Assembly: GCF_048771995.1 (NCBI RefSeq)
Contig: NC_133034.1
Span: 4,369,501-4,433,500, forward strand
Length of the DNA: 64,000 nt
Direction of reading: 5' to 3'
Origin: Taeniopygia guttata
Taxonomy: Eukaryota > Chordata > Aves > Passeriformes > Estrildidae
Numbering within the stretch: the first letter of the stretch is position 1; the number at the start of each line of letters is the position of its first letter. Of the stretch, positions 46,778 through 57,700 are shown piece by piece. The translations under genes were made by a program, and so were the position numbers. The notes beneath the pieces are model-generated. The model was not told the origin of the DNA. It saw nothing but the letters and a program-made list of their open reading frames with translations, and did no database searches.

Positions 46778-47278
46778 ATGGCGGAGGTCGGGCGAGAGGC
46801 AGCAGCGCCAGGAGCCGTCCGGGTGTGCCACATCTGCGTGGATTTCCTGCGGAGCCCCGCTGCTGCCGTGGAGCCCTGCGGGCACGTGTTCTGCCACGCC
46901 TGCATCCAGCCCCAGGCCGGCCCCGACGCCGCTGCCACCTGCCCCATCTGCCAAGGGCCCATCGGGGCCATCCGCCTGCTGCCGGGGCTGGACAACCGTG
47001 CCGGGCTGGCCCCACGGCGGCCCCGCCGCCTCCATCCCTTCGTGCTGCGGTGGCGGCAGCGGCAGCAGCGGGAGGCGCAGGAGGATGCGGCTCCTGGAGG
47101 CGGCCGGCGCCGAAGACTCGCCGATGGGGACCGGGCACCGAGCCCTGTGCCCCGCCAGCGGCCCCGGAGAGAGCTGGAGGATCTGCGCAGAAACGGGCTG
47201 GGACTGCGGCCGCCGTGGTTGGATGAGGCGCTGCCCGCAGGGGACAACCAGCACCGCCCGCCCGTCGTCTTCATGTGA
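46778..47278 (+). CDS. RING-finger (C3HC4) protein, array copy B2
   Basis: The same 166-residue ORF. By eye it differs from B1 by one silent change (CGG to CGC in LRRNGL) and by its C-terminus, which ends VVFM instead of VIFI, both conservative. AATAAA is at 47461-47466. All eight zinc ligands are present. Confidence 0.75.
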   Translation: MAEVGREAAAPGAVRVCHICVDFLRSPAAAVEPCGHVFCHACIQPQAGPDAAATCPICQGPIGAIRLLPGLDNRAGLAPRRPRRLHPFVLRWRQRQQREAQEDAAPGGGRRRRLADGDRAPSPVPRQRPRRELEDLRRNGLGLRPPWLDEALPAGDNQHRPPVVFM

Positions 47279-48297
47279 TGTGGATCCTCCGTGGCCCCTC
47301 GGAACTGAAATCCAGGCTGCTGAGAAGGGCCTCGGCTGCTTTCTTCGGCCATTTGTACATAGCTTCGAGACTGGGGGAGTGGGAGCTGTGGGAGGGAAAG
47401 CATATAGTTGTAGAAACTTAGGAAGAGGGTAGGATAGTGTTATTAGGACAGTAGTTGTAAAATAAACTTTTTTGTTCATTTGAAGCATTAGAAAGCAGAC
47501 ATTCTTTATCAGCGTCGGACCCACGGAAGAGCGTCTCCTTGAATCTGATGTGTGTGGTAAAAGTTCACAACAGGGTATTTATTCCACCCTGAACATAGAG
47601 ATTCATTACAATGCGCCTCCTATCTAATACACACACCCCACTTTCCTAGAACTAATTTCCCTGCATTTGCCTTCTACTGGAAGTCCTTTTTTAGTCCTGG
47701 AGGTCACCTAAAGGGGTGTCTGGTGGGCATATTCACTGAATGCTTCCATAATACAGGTGATCTTTCTTTGAACTTTTTCTTTGGGCATGTACTATTGCTT
47801 TTTGTTACGTATCTTGCAAAAAACCCGCTGTAGTCTTACGAGCAGAGCTGCACTCACGGTAGAAGAAAGGCAGCAGAAGGCAGAGCCCCGCAGTGGTGAC
47901 GAATTCTCCCCACAGCGGCCGCAGCCTCTCTCCCCTCCGAATGTCGAGAGCACGAGAGGCTGAACCCAACGCCGTTTTCCCAATCCAAAGCTCGAGGTAT
48001 CTCTGCCCTCCACGGAAAACCTCAGGTAAAGCCAGAGTAGCTGCACCGCTCCCCTGAGCTGACAACTTCTTTCTCCTCTCTGAAGTATCAGTCATTACCA
48101 TGTCCTAGCAACACATACTGGGGAAAATTCCTAAAGAGAAAAACAAACCCAGCTCCTGAGACCCCAGCAGAGGCCATTCCTGCTTCTGTGCCACTGTGCT
48201 CATCTCTGTGGGGGCAGAACCGGGAAAGGAAATGGAAAAGGGAAAATCCTTTAAGACTTTTACCATATTCTGAAGGGACCTGTATGTGTTTTCCTCA

Positions 48298-48385
48298 GGG
48301 GTGTCCCGGTGCAGTCCCGGAGCTGTCCCGGTGCTGTCCCGGTGCTGTCCCGGTGCTGTCCCGGTGCTGTCCCGTTGCTGTCCCA
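48298..48385. repeat. Short counterpart of the 11-bp minisatellite (monomer B2)
   Basis: About eight units of the same GGTGCTGTCCC motif at the homologous position in B2, ending just before the SUMO-like exon. It shows that B1 expanded or B2 contracted after duplication. Confidence 0.93.
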
Positions 48386-48474
48386 CCGTGGCGGAGGAGA
48401 AGCCCCGGGTGAGGCGGGAGAGGAGCGGGAGGAGCGGGCACAGGGAGGCAGCGGCCGGCACGGAGGGAGGTCTG
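48386..48474 (+). pseudogene. SUMO2/3-like exon 1 fragment, copy in monomer B2
   Basis: GTGGCGGAGGAGAAGCCCCG at 48388 followed by GTGAGGCGGG is the B1 SUMO-like exon with GTG in place of the start ATG. Similarity to B1 ends near 48474. The exon 2-like part is absent. Confidence 0.6.
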
Positions 48475-48574
48475 ATGTGCACCTTCTAACTTGCAACTAA
48501 TCTGGGGAAATGCCCCAACTCTCCTACCTCTCTGTGCCTTTCTAGAAAGGTGGTCTTGGGCTCAATGGCCACAT

Positions 48575-49400
48575 CTGTTAGCAATACTGTAAGTTTCAAG
48601 TGCATTTACAATATGCTGAGTGTATATTAAACTGATTCAATTACTGTTCTGGTCTGAAAGAGTTTAATTCTGCTTCCATGGCAGGCACAGGTTGGGAGTA
48701 GTGGCTGATGGAGTTGTCGCTGTTGTGTGGCTCTGACTCGTTGTGGGTAGCCGGGGAGGCAGAAGCAAAGCTGCCTCGGGCTCTTGCTGGGCTTGGAAGT
48801 GCGAGGACGCTGGACTCCAGGACAGTTTGGATGGATGGAGATGAGAGACCTCTGAAGGCTGCTCTTAGAATATCTGGTTTATTAGAGAGGGTGGAAGGCC
48901 CTGCTTGGAGTTGCCAGAAGTGACATGTGGAAGGCCTTAGGGAGTGGGGGAAGGGAGAGGCAACGGGTAAAGGAAGATAAGAGAGGATCCCAAGAGGGAG
49001 GGGGAGTTCCAAGAGAGCATCTGGCTCCTCAGGGACCCCTTATCAGGGGGCTTCAAGGTGGGCTGGAACAAGACTTGGGCCAATGGGGTCACAGATGCTA
49101 CAGGGGAGGGGTACAGATGTGGGATGAACCACACATTGGGGTGAGATTGAACAATCCATTTGACCTTTGGACCTACCTGTAGGTAAGGGCATTGTTCAAC
49201 CAGAAAGGGGGGATTGTCTTCATCCTGGCTGTACTATTGTTTTCTAGTTGTTCAGTAACTAAGGTTGGTATCTCAAAGCTTGTTACCATTTCAACCTCTG
49301 TATTTTCTAAATCTTTTGCCAGGCAATCATATTTATAAGGGTTTCCTATTTCATCTTCCCTAACAGAAAGGAGGAGTCTGTTCCCAGAGATGTTCAGGTG
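48575..49400. mobile_element. Endogenous retrovirus fossil (LTR debris)
   Basis: The sequence starts TGTTAGCAATACTGTAAG. On the minus strand there is an AATAAACCAGATATTCTAAG-type polyadenylation/U5-like region at about 48585-48885, ending in ACA. A purine tract AGAAAGGGGGGAT lies at about 49201-49213. These look like broken LTR and end-of-element pieces, possibly from more than one insertion. Family and age are not determinable by eye. The piece directly abuts the 3' break of the RING array. Confidence 0.4.
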
Positions 49401-49789
49401 TTAGGAAGAGCTTGGGATGGAAGTAAGGCTGCTCTCTAAGGAAGGAGCTGGGTGTTCTGGCAAGAGTGTGGCCTTTTGTCCCCTGGCATCTCTAGGAGAG
49501 AGGCCCTGTGTATGTGGGGTGGCCTGGGGGCTCGGGGCGCAGCCCGAGCAGGGTGAGGGATCTGGGCTGGAAGGAGGATGGAGCTGCCTGCTCCGGTGCC
49601 TGCCCAGGACTGGCCCTGCAGCACCCCCAGCCCCGTGGGCAGGCTGGGCAGGAGCGGGAGGGCCTGGGCTGAGGAAAGCTGCCCGTGGCCTCCTGCCGGG
49701 GGAATGCCCCGGGCTGGGATGGAACTGTCCCTGTGCACGGCCGGGCTCGGGGAGCTCAGCACCAGCTGCTGCAGCCGCGCTCGGAGCTC

Positions 49790-49985
49790 GGGCCGGGAGC
49801 CCCGGCTGCTGCCAGCGCCCCACGGGCAGCACTGCGGGTCACTTGTCACCCCGGCTGCTGCCAGCGCCCCACGGGCAGCACTGCGGGTCACTTGTCACCC
49901 CGGCTGTCCCGGCTGCTGCCAGCGCCCCACGGGCAGCACTGCGGGTCACTTGTCACCCCGGCTGTCCCGGCTGCTGCAGCAGAGC
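49790..49985. repeat. About 48-bp tandem repeat, three copies
   Basis: CGGCTGCTGCCAGCGCCCCA, then CGGGCAGCACTGCGGGTCAC, begins near 49803, 49851 and 49908. The third spacing is 9-10 bp longer because of an extra CGGCTGTCC. It is a GC-rich minisatellite. Confidence 0.85.
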
Positions 49986-51149
49986 GGCCTGGGAGGAACA
50001 GGGGCACTGACCCTGCCCAGCTCTCGGTGGCTGCTCTCCCACCTTCTGTGCCCGGCGGCTGCGCTGGCCGGGCCGGGGCTGCGCTCGCTGCTGCCGGGCA
50101 GGAGCCGAGGGGGTGCGAGAGCGGCGGGTCCGGGTGTGGGCGCAGGGAGGTGAGGATTCACAGAGATCCCCGTTTGGCCGGAATCTCCCTGTGCATGGAA
50201 GATGAACTGTGGAGCCCAGTAAAGAGAAGGGAACGTGCTGACAGGGATCCTGGCTGTGCCCTGCACTCCAGACCCTTCTGCAGCTCCCTTCCCTTCCCTG
50301 GACACACTCCAGCCCCTCACTGTCTGTCTTGTAGTGACGGGAGCAACTGATCTGTACACACATGGAGATGCTGAACTTTCCTAGAAACCATAAAATCTCT
50401 CCTAGATTTCATTGTTTTGTTGGTTTTTTCCACAAGATGAGGCATCACATTTATCTGGACATCCTGTCACACTTTCCATAAATAGGAGGTGGCATCAGCC
50501 AGTGAGGTCCCCACCCTGTTTGCCTGCTGATATGTTTCAAAAGGCATTTGCTCTGTAAACACCTGCTCCACCCAGTTTCCCTCGATCAATACAGCTTTTC
50601 TCTCCAGGCTTCCCCTGAAAACCATTTCCACTATTTTCCTGTGAGCACCAAGCTCTGGCTGAGGTAAATCTGGGGCTGGACCCAACGCTTACCATTTCCC
50701 ACTCCTCGGGGTCAGCCGTGGAGAGTCCCAAAGACATCCTTGAAAAGTTCTAAAGACATCCTTGGCCATCCGTAGGTGAAGCAGAGCTCCCCTGGCCCCA
50801 GCAGCCTCCTTTCCCACTGTTCAGTACTTGTGAGGCCACACCTGCACTGCGGGGCTGCCTCTGGGCCCCCCAGTACAAGGGAGGTGCAGTGACTGGAGCC
50901 AGCGCAAGGCCATGGAGGTGGTGAGGGGCTGAAGCGTCCTTCTTGTTGAGGAACAGCTGAGAGCTGGAGCTGCTCATCCCAGAGCAGTCTTGGAGGGATT
51001 TTGTGGATGTGTATTATCATCTGATGGGAAGGAAGGAAGGCAGGAAACTAGGCTGTTCTCAACAGTGCCCTGTGACAGGACAGGAGGCAACAGGAGCAAA
51101 CTAAACTGCATGAAATTCACCCATGGGAGCTGTCCCACAGAATGCCAGG

Positions 51150-51740
51150 ACGAGCCAGGCTGGGAGGGACCACAGTGGGCATCTGGAGCCACCTCCCTGC
51201 TCCAGCAGGGCCATCCAAGAGCCATGGCACACATTGTGTCCAGGCAGCTCTGGGATATCTCCAGTGAGGGAGGCTCCACACCCTCTCTGGGTCTGTTCAG
51301 GGCTCCATCACCACCCAGGAAAGTTCTTCCTCATGTCCAGGTGGAACTTGCTGGGCTCAGTCCCTGCCCGTGGCTCTGGTGCCATCGCTGGGCCCCCGGA
51401 GCAGAGCCCGGGCCCTGCTCTGGCCCTGCCTGCACCCAGGGACAGGCAGGGACAGGCAGGGACAGGCAGGGACAGGCAGGGACAGCAGGGACAGGCAGGG
51501 ACAGGCAGGGACAGGCAGGGACAGGCAGGGACAGGCAGGGCTGAGGCCCCTCTCAGCTGGGGCTCCTCTCCAGGCTGAGCAGCCCCAGCTCCCCCAGCCT
51601 TTCCTGGGCACAGAGCAGCATTTTTGTCACCCTCCATTAGACCCATTTCAGGTGCTCTAAATCTGTCTGGTTTTGAACAGCCCAAAATTGGACAAAATAC
51701 AATGACAAGGGGAGGCTCATCCCACCTCTGCTGAGGAGAG
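51150..51740 (-). mobile_element. CR1 LINE 3' fragment (minus orientation)
   Basis: Blocks in CR1 antisense order: GGGAGGGACC, TCTCCAGTGAGGGAGGCTCC, AAGTTCTTCCTCATGTCCAG, CTCTCCAGGCTGAGCAGCCC, CCTTTCCTGGGCACAG, AATTGGACAAAATACAATGA. It is interrupted by a 10-bp minisatellite at 51427-51541. Confidence 0.8.
51427..51541. repeat. 10-bp minisatellite (GGGACAGGCA)n inside a CR1 fragment
   Basis: About eleven units of GGGACAGGCA, one of them shortened (GGGACAGCA). It was amplified in the middle of the CR1 remnant. Confidence 0.95.
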
Positions 51741-54700
51741 CCCATGGCACCCCATGGGATGCCCACTTTCATTTCTTCTTCTGCAGAGAGACCAGCAAGT
51801 CCTCCCAGTAACATGTAACCTGATGTCTTTGATGAAGACAACATGGATAGTCTCAGGAATGGTTCAGATCCTGGATCCTACAAGGCCCTGAGGGATCTAG
51901 TCCAATGTCAGTCACCCTGAAATGCAGATGTCTTTCAGCACCCAAGTGCTGCAGCCTCCAGAGGCTTCAAGGCAAAGCCCACGTTTGTGAGGGATCACTG
52001 AATCTCCTGGAGGGCTCTGGCAAGCAAACAAAACCAACCAAAAAGACGCAGCAAAGCCTGTTCTCCAGCTGAGCAGAGATGTTGTTCAAAGGCTTCTGAT
52101 AAGGTGACTGAGATTAAAGAACAAATAAAAGTACGATTAGGGCCAAAGTCCCAACTCCAGCCAAAAGCATACAGCCAGAGCAACAGCGCACTCCTTGCCT
52201 AAAGCCACGCTTTTCCAGCTTCCTCAGCCTTCCCAGCCAAGAGGAGCTCTGCCCAGTGCTGGCACAGGCTCTGCCTTGTCTCTGGGACAAGGGCCCCAGT
52301 GAGATCCCACCCAGGCCAGCAGCCACAGCACTGGTCCTGCACTCAGCTCCCACCACCCTTTGCTCCCAAATTCCCAGCTGGATGCATTTTCTCCCTGAGC
52401 ATCCTTTCAGAGCTGGTATCAATGGGCACGGCCACTGCAGGCCAGGCTCACTTCAGTCCAGGAGAGCTGTTGGAGTTAATGGGAAACGGGCATGCCTTGC
52501 TCTCTCTGCTGAGTGTGGAATTAACTAAAGATCAATTTAGGTGGGTGCTGCTGGAGCGCGGTGCCCGGCGGCGGAAGGGGAGGCCCAGGGGCTGATAGAT
52601 TGGGGAATGACTCGGAGAGCAAACTTGCACCTTGCTGATAAAGCAGAGTGCTGGATACCCCAGAGTCATCCAGAAATTATCATGGGGCAGACCAGGAACA
52701 GGTCTGTCTGGAAACTGCTCTGAAAAGCAAACAGAAAAGCTGCACAAATGGTTTACTGGCAGCGAGGGGACCTTTCTCGAGTTTCTCTCCATTGGGAGTT
52801 TTGTGGGAATAACTGCGGACCCAGGAAAATTGGAGTGTCCCAGAACTCAGCTTCCACAATCTGTCCCTGCATCTGGCACTGCCAGCTGACTCTTGCTGGG
52901 ACAGCACACACGGTCCTCATGTCTTTTCATCCCCCTTTAAGATCTAGCAAGCTCCACATTGCCAGAGTACAAATGACAATGTGACCACAGGCTGGCAGAA
53001 AATTATGGAGGTAAATCCTTGTTTAAGCAAAGTGCACATGCAAGAAACGCAACAAAAATATAAAAAGAAAAATTAAAGAATTAAATAGGTGGGAAAAACA
53101 TAAGCAACGTGAACAGGTTCCTTGTGGCCATCTGCAGGGAGGAATGGAACCCAGTCCCACATCAGGCATTAATTCCCTGTCTTATCCCAGTGGCAACAAC
53201 CTCCTTCCCAGTCCTCAAGACTCTGGCTGCCTGCAGGAGGCAAAGGCACAAGTGTGGAGCCAGGAGAATCCGGGCTCAGGCACCTGGGCTGCCACTGTGG
53301 ATGCAGCCAGTGCCACCCTGGTACTGCCCTGTGGGATGGCTCCTCATCCCCTTGTACCAGCCAGGCTTCTTTGGAGTCTGCCCCACCAGCACAGCACTGC
53401 CAAGAGATCTTCCAGGCCCCTCTAACATGAGCTCATGAGTAACACTTTGGCTCCTAGACCTTCCCAGGATAATCTTAACCCTAGACATCACTTTTCTGTA
53501 TCACTCCAGTTTACCTGCTCCTGCTAATGGGTTCACTTCAGCAGCATGGACTACTCCTTTCTGAGGTTTTTGTTTATTTTGCAGATGTTCAAAGCAAGGA
53601 GACATTTCCAGCAGGAGCTCTATCATTCTCCCCTGCTGAGGTAACCTCTGCAGGCCATTCCAGACCCAGGAAATTCTCAAGTATTGCCCCAGCTGGCAAA
53701 GCCCTGCAGCAGTTTCCTCTTCCCCAGGATCCCAGACTCTGCTCTTGACAAAGACACCTCCCTGGCTGCCTGCACCCTCCAGGCTGCAGCTGCCTCCCTT
53801 TGCCAACACGCACAAGGATGTTGGACCCCTCCTTAGCCAAGGAATTGTCCCAGGGAGCAGCAGTGGCTTTTCTCCTGCTCCTCACTTCTGCAGCACTTTC
53901 CTGCCATCCAAGCTGTCTCAGGATAACAAAGAAGCTCTCTGTGGAGAACAAAGCTCCCCTGCTCCTGCCTGGAAGGTCCTTGCTGGCTGTCACCTTGCCA
54001 ACAGGCTGTCACCTGTTGTGCTGCCCACCTGCAGGCGGCTGTTCACACCTCGGGGCTCAGCAGAGAGTGTTGTGGATGGCAAACAGAATCTGCCCTCAGC
54101 AAGCCCAAACAAAAACCCACACACAGCTCTCTGCTGGGTTGTTCTCATGCTGGAGTGCTCCACATCCAGCAGAAAAAAAAGGAATAAGGCGAGGAGGATA
54201 AAGGGGGTAGATGGCTGGCTGAGGTTACAGCAAGGCTCAAGCCAGGCCTTTCCCTCACATCACCCACTGCTCTGGCAATTGGTCCAGCCCAGGGTTGGAA
54301 ATCCAGGTCACAGGTCTGCTCTCCTCCTCACTGGAGGGGCAATCACATTCCCAGGTTCCCTTTCCTCTTCACCAGAGAGGCACTTTCCCAAGTGCTCCTC
54401 TTTACCTCCACACCAGGTACAAAGGCACCAGGGCTGGCTGCTCTCCAGATGCAGCTTGTCCAGCAACCCTGGGAAATACCCACCAGCATGGTCTGGGCCA
54501 TGGGCAGGCCAAGCAGGAAAGCCATTGCCTGAGAGGGGCAAGGTCCTGAGGGTCTTGTGGCCATGTCCTTGTTCGTTGTCTTGGACAGCGCCAGGAAGGG
54601 ACTGGAGCCTTTGGGGCCCCTCAGCTGCCTCTTGCTGAGGTCAGCAGTGAACGAGCTCACCTCCACCTGAGGAGGTGCCCAAGGCCTCCTACAAGGGCAC

Positions 54701-57700
54701 CTCTGCTTCTCAAGAGACACAACTGCAGAAGGATCCAGGAGAGCTGCAGAGTGCCTTGGATGCAGCCTCTGGCACAGGGAGCACGCAGGCAGCGAAGAGC
54801 ACACGCTGTGCTCCCCACCTCCCCATTCCTGCAGGAACAGACAGCTTTGCCTTTTGAGTTTTTCCTCCATAGGTGCCTCAAGAAGAGGCTGGAGACAGGA
54901 ATAGAGGACATCTTGAGCAGGATTACATGTAGAAATTGGACCTCCATGAGGTCACCATGAACTAATAGGTTTGTCCTTAAGGAGACAAGTGAGCTGAGCA
55001 GTGGCAAATCCCACCAGTGACCATCAAGCAAGAGGAAACAACCAAAAAGGAGCAAGACCTGTCTGGACACCATCATGTTGATGAGCCTCCCAAGCAAAAG
55101 TGCCCCCCTGCCCTGCAGCAATAAGATGTTCCCTGGAGATGCTGCATGGGGGATGCTCACAGACCCCTCAGCCATCCACCCCAAGCAGGCTTATCCAGCT
55201 TGGAGTGCACGGAGCATGGCTGTGCAGAGGGAATCAGAGGGGAGAAGCCCTGACCCTCAGCCCCTGCTCCAGAGAGGATTTGATCCTTGCAAGCTCTTGC
55301 ATGGCTCTCAGGAAGCCCCAGACTCCCAGAGAGGCTGGCAGCCCGGGCAGAGAGCTGGAGCCCAGGATGGGTGGAGAACACGAGAGCCCCACAGCAAACT
55401 TGTGGTTTTGATGAGGTGGCCAGGGAGAGGCAGTGCCTGCCTGTGCCAGGGTGAGTGAGGGGAACTGCTGCCTCCCTGCTGGCAACAGGGAAGGAGGGAG
55501 CTGGGCACTTCTGTCCCTCCAGAGAGCCAAGGTCCACGCTAGAAGTGACTTATCTACCCTTTATGCACTCCTGAGCCCCTTGGGCATGGGTCAAGGGAAA
55601 GCACACGTGGCCAGCTCCTCTGCTCCAGGGCCAGCAGGCACATGGGGCACCTGCTCCTGCAGACTGCGTGTGACACAGCTGGAGCCACTGGCCTCACGTC
55701 CTATGTCCCAGCCACCCTCTCCACCTCCACACCACCCTGGGAGTCTGTACCAAGCAGGAGAAGCACACGGTCCCTGCCAAACTGCCTGGGCCCCTGGTCA
55801 CACCACAGCATGGCTGATGCTGTGCAGGATGCTGGGATCAGCCTTGAAGGGGAAGGATGTGGCCAAAGGACCTCCATTGTGGAGGGCAGCCTCCCTGTCC
55901 TCCTTTGAGCTGTCTTATGTTGTCCACCAGCCAGGAAGAAGCACAGCCAGTGACTACTTCCCACTGGTCCTGGAAGCCAGCTGACTTCCTGGCAGGGCTG
56001 GTGATCCTGGCACAGCACAGTCCTGGCATGGGGGATTGATGACTTTGCTTCCCCTCATCCCATTCACCTCCCCAGACACCACTTCACACATCCATGCCAT
56101 TCCTGTGCCATCCTCAGACTGGCCCCCTGTGCCCCCCAAGCCAGCAAAGGAGGGATCTGGGGACAGCCACACCCCCAGCCCAGCATGGATGGAGCCGTGG
56201 TGAACTGGAGAGGACAAGGTCCCTGCCATGCAGGGGTGACCCAGCCACCACAGAGCCTCAGCAGCACCGACCTGGAGACATCAGGATTGCCAAGAACTCA
56301 GCAGTCACAAGCAGCTTGGCCCTCAGCTTCCTCAAGAGGCAAAATCAGGACAAGAGAAAGGAAAAAGTCAAAGTGGAGCAGCAGCAGCCATGGGTGAAAC
56401 CAAGGCGTGAGGCAGGGACACTGGCACGGGCTGACAGCGTGCCCAGAGCTCTGTGTGACGTGCCATTCACTCTCTCAGAGGCTGGGCACTCCCCTGGGCA
56501 CAGGTGGGAAGGTCTGACGGGATCTGTGTCCCAGTGCCCCCCCCGGGAGGGGCCTCTGGCACAGCACACAGCCCAGGCTCCAGTGTTTGCTCTCCAGCCT
56601 CCGGGAGGGTGATAACCACCCGCTCCCCAGCCACGGCTCCAGCTCACCATGCTGAAATTCAAGAGGTATTTGATCACGTAAGTGGAATATTTTTACGTAT
56701 TTATTTAAGTAAAATACTATTTCCCTAAGTAAAACTCTCTTTCTGTCCTACCCAGAGGTGATGTCCTGATGTCCTTGCAGATCCTTCTGTGCTGGGGAAC
56801 AGTTGAAGAGGGGGTGGGAATGGGCAGGCAGAGGTTTCTGCTCCTCATCACTTCAGGGCAGTCTGGGGTGATGGGGATTTTCCCTTCTGGTGATGCTCCA
56901 AGGGCAGCTGGAAAACAGCACCTTTTGTGAGGCTCTTGCCACAAAGGAAGGAGATGGCACAGACCTTGGGAGGGCACTGGGATGCTGGTCCCTCCTGCAG
57001 CATCCCAGGTGAGGGATCCCCAGAGGAGTAGATGTAGAGCAGAAATGTGTCTCTGTGTAAGATTTTCACATGGCAACCCCTGGGGTGAGGTGCCCTTTTC
57101 CACAGCCTCTGGTTTGGACAGGAGGGATGAGGGAAGAGCAAGGCTTGACTCTGCAGCAGAGTCCTCAGGCTGGGGGAGAGCTGAGGGTGAGAGGGCTCGG
57201 GGTTATCCCAACCCAGCTGTCAAGTGTAGGGGTGGTACTGACACAGGCAGGCAGTGCCACTGTGCCCTTGCTGTGCTACCTGAGCACCCTGCTGACCATT
57301 TTGCCCAATTTCTCATTTACTGCCAGAAAAAATGCCGCCAGTGACTGGTCATAGGGAGCAGGCTATGCCTGGTGTATGCATTGTGTACATTAATTCCTTG
57401 TGCAACTTCGCTCACCGCCTGGAGAATATCTGGGCACAGCAAAACAGTAAAATCTTTTTCTGCCACTCACCTGCCTGGTGAGCTCAGCCTCAGCACCTCC
57501 TGCAGCACCCACAGCTGGCTGGGAGCCTGAGGGCCCTGAAACAGACCCACAGACCCATCCTGGCTGGGGCTTTTGTCTCTGGGTTGGACAAGGAAGGGGC
57601 TGGAGGGAAGATCTGCTTGGAGGAGTGGGGGAATAACAGAGGGGAAATCTGCAGCCCTGCTGAGAACAAGTGGCACCCTCTCCTCTGCAGGGGCTGGCAC

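Larger units (their letters stand above)
45757..48474 (+). repeat. RING array monomer B2 (3'-truncated)
   Basis: The fourth monomer, a near copy of B1 at offset 8400 bp for the RING start. The minisatellite is only about 90 bp. Similarity stops shortly after the SUMO-like exon, near 48474. Confidence 0.9.

Noticed and set aside
53745-54638. 297-codon plus-strand open frame
   Set aside because: No recognisable domain, mixed composition, no clear splice or promoter context. Likely chance.
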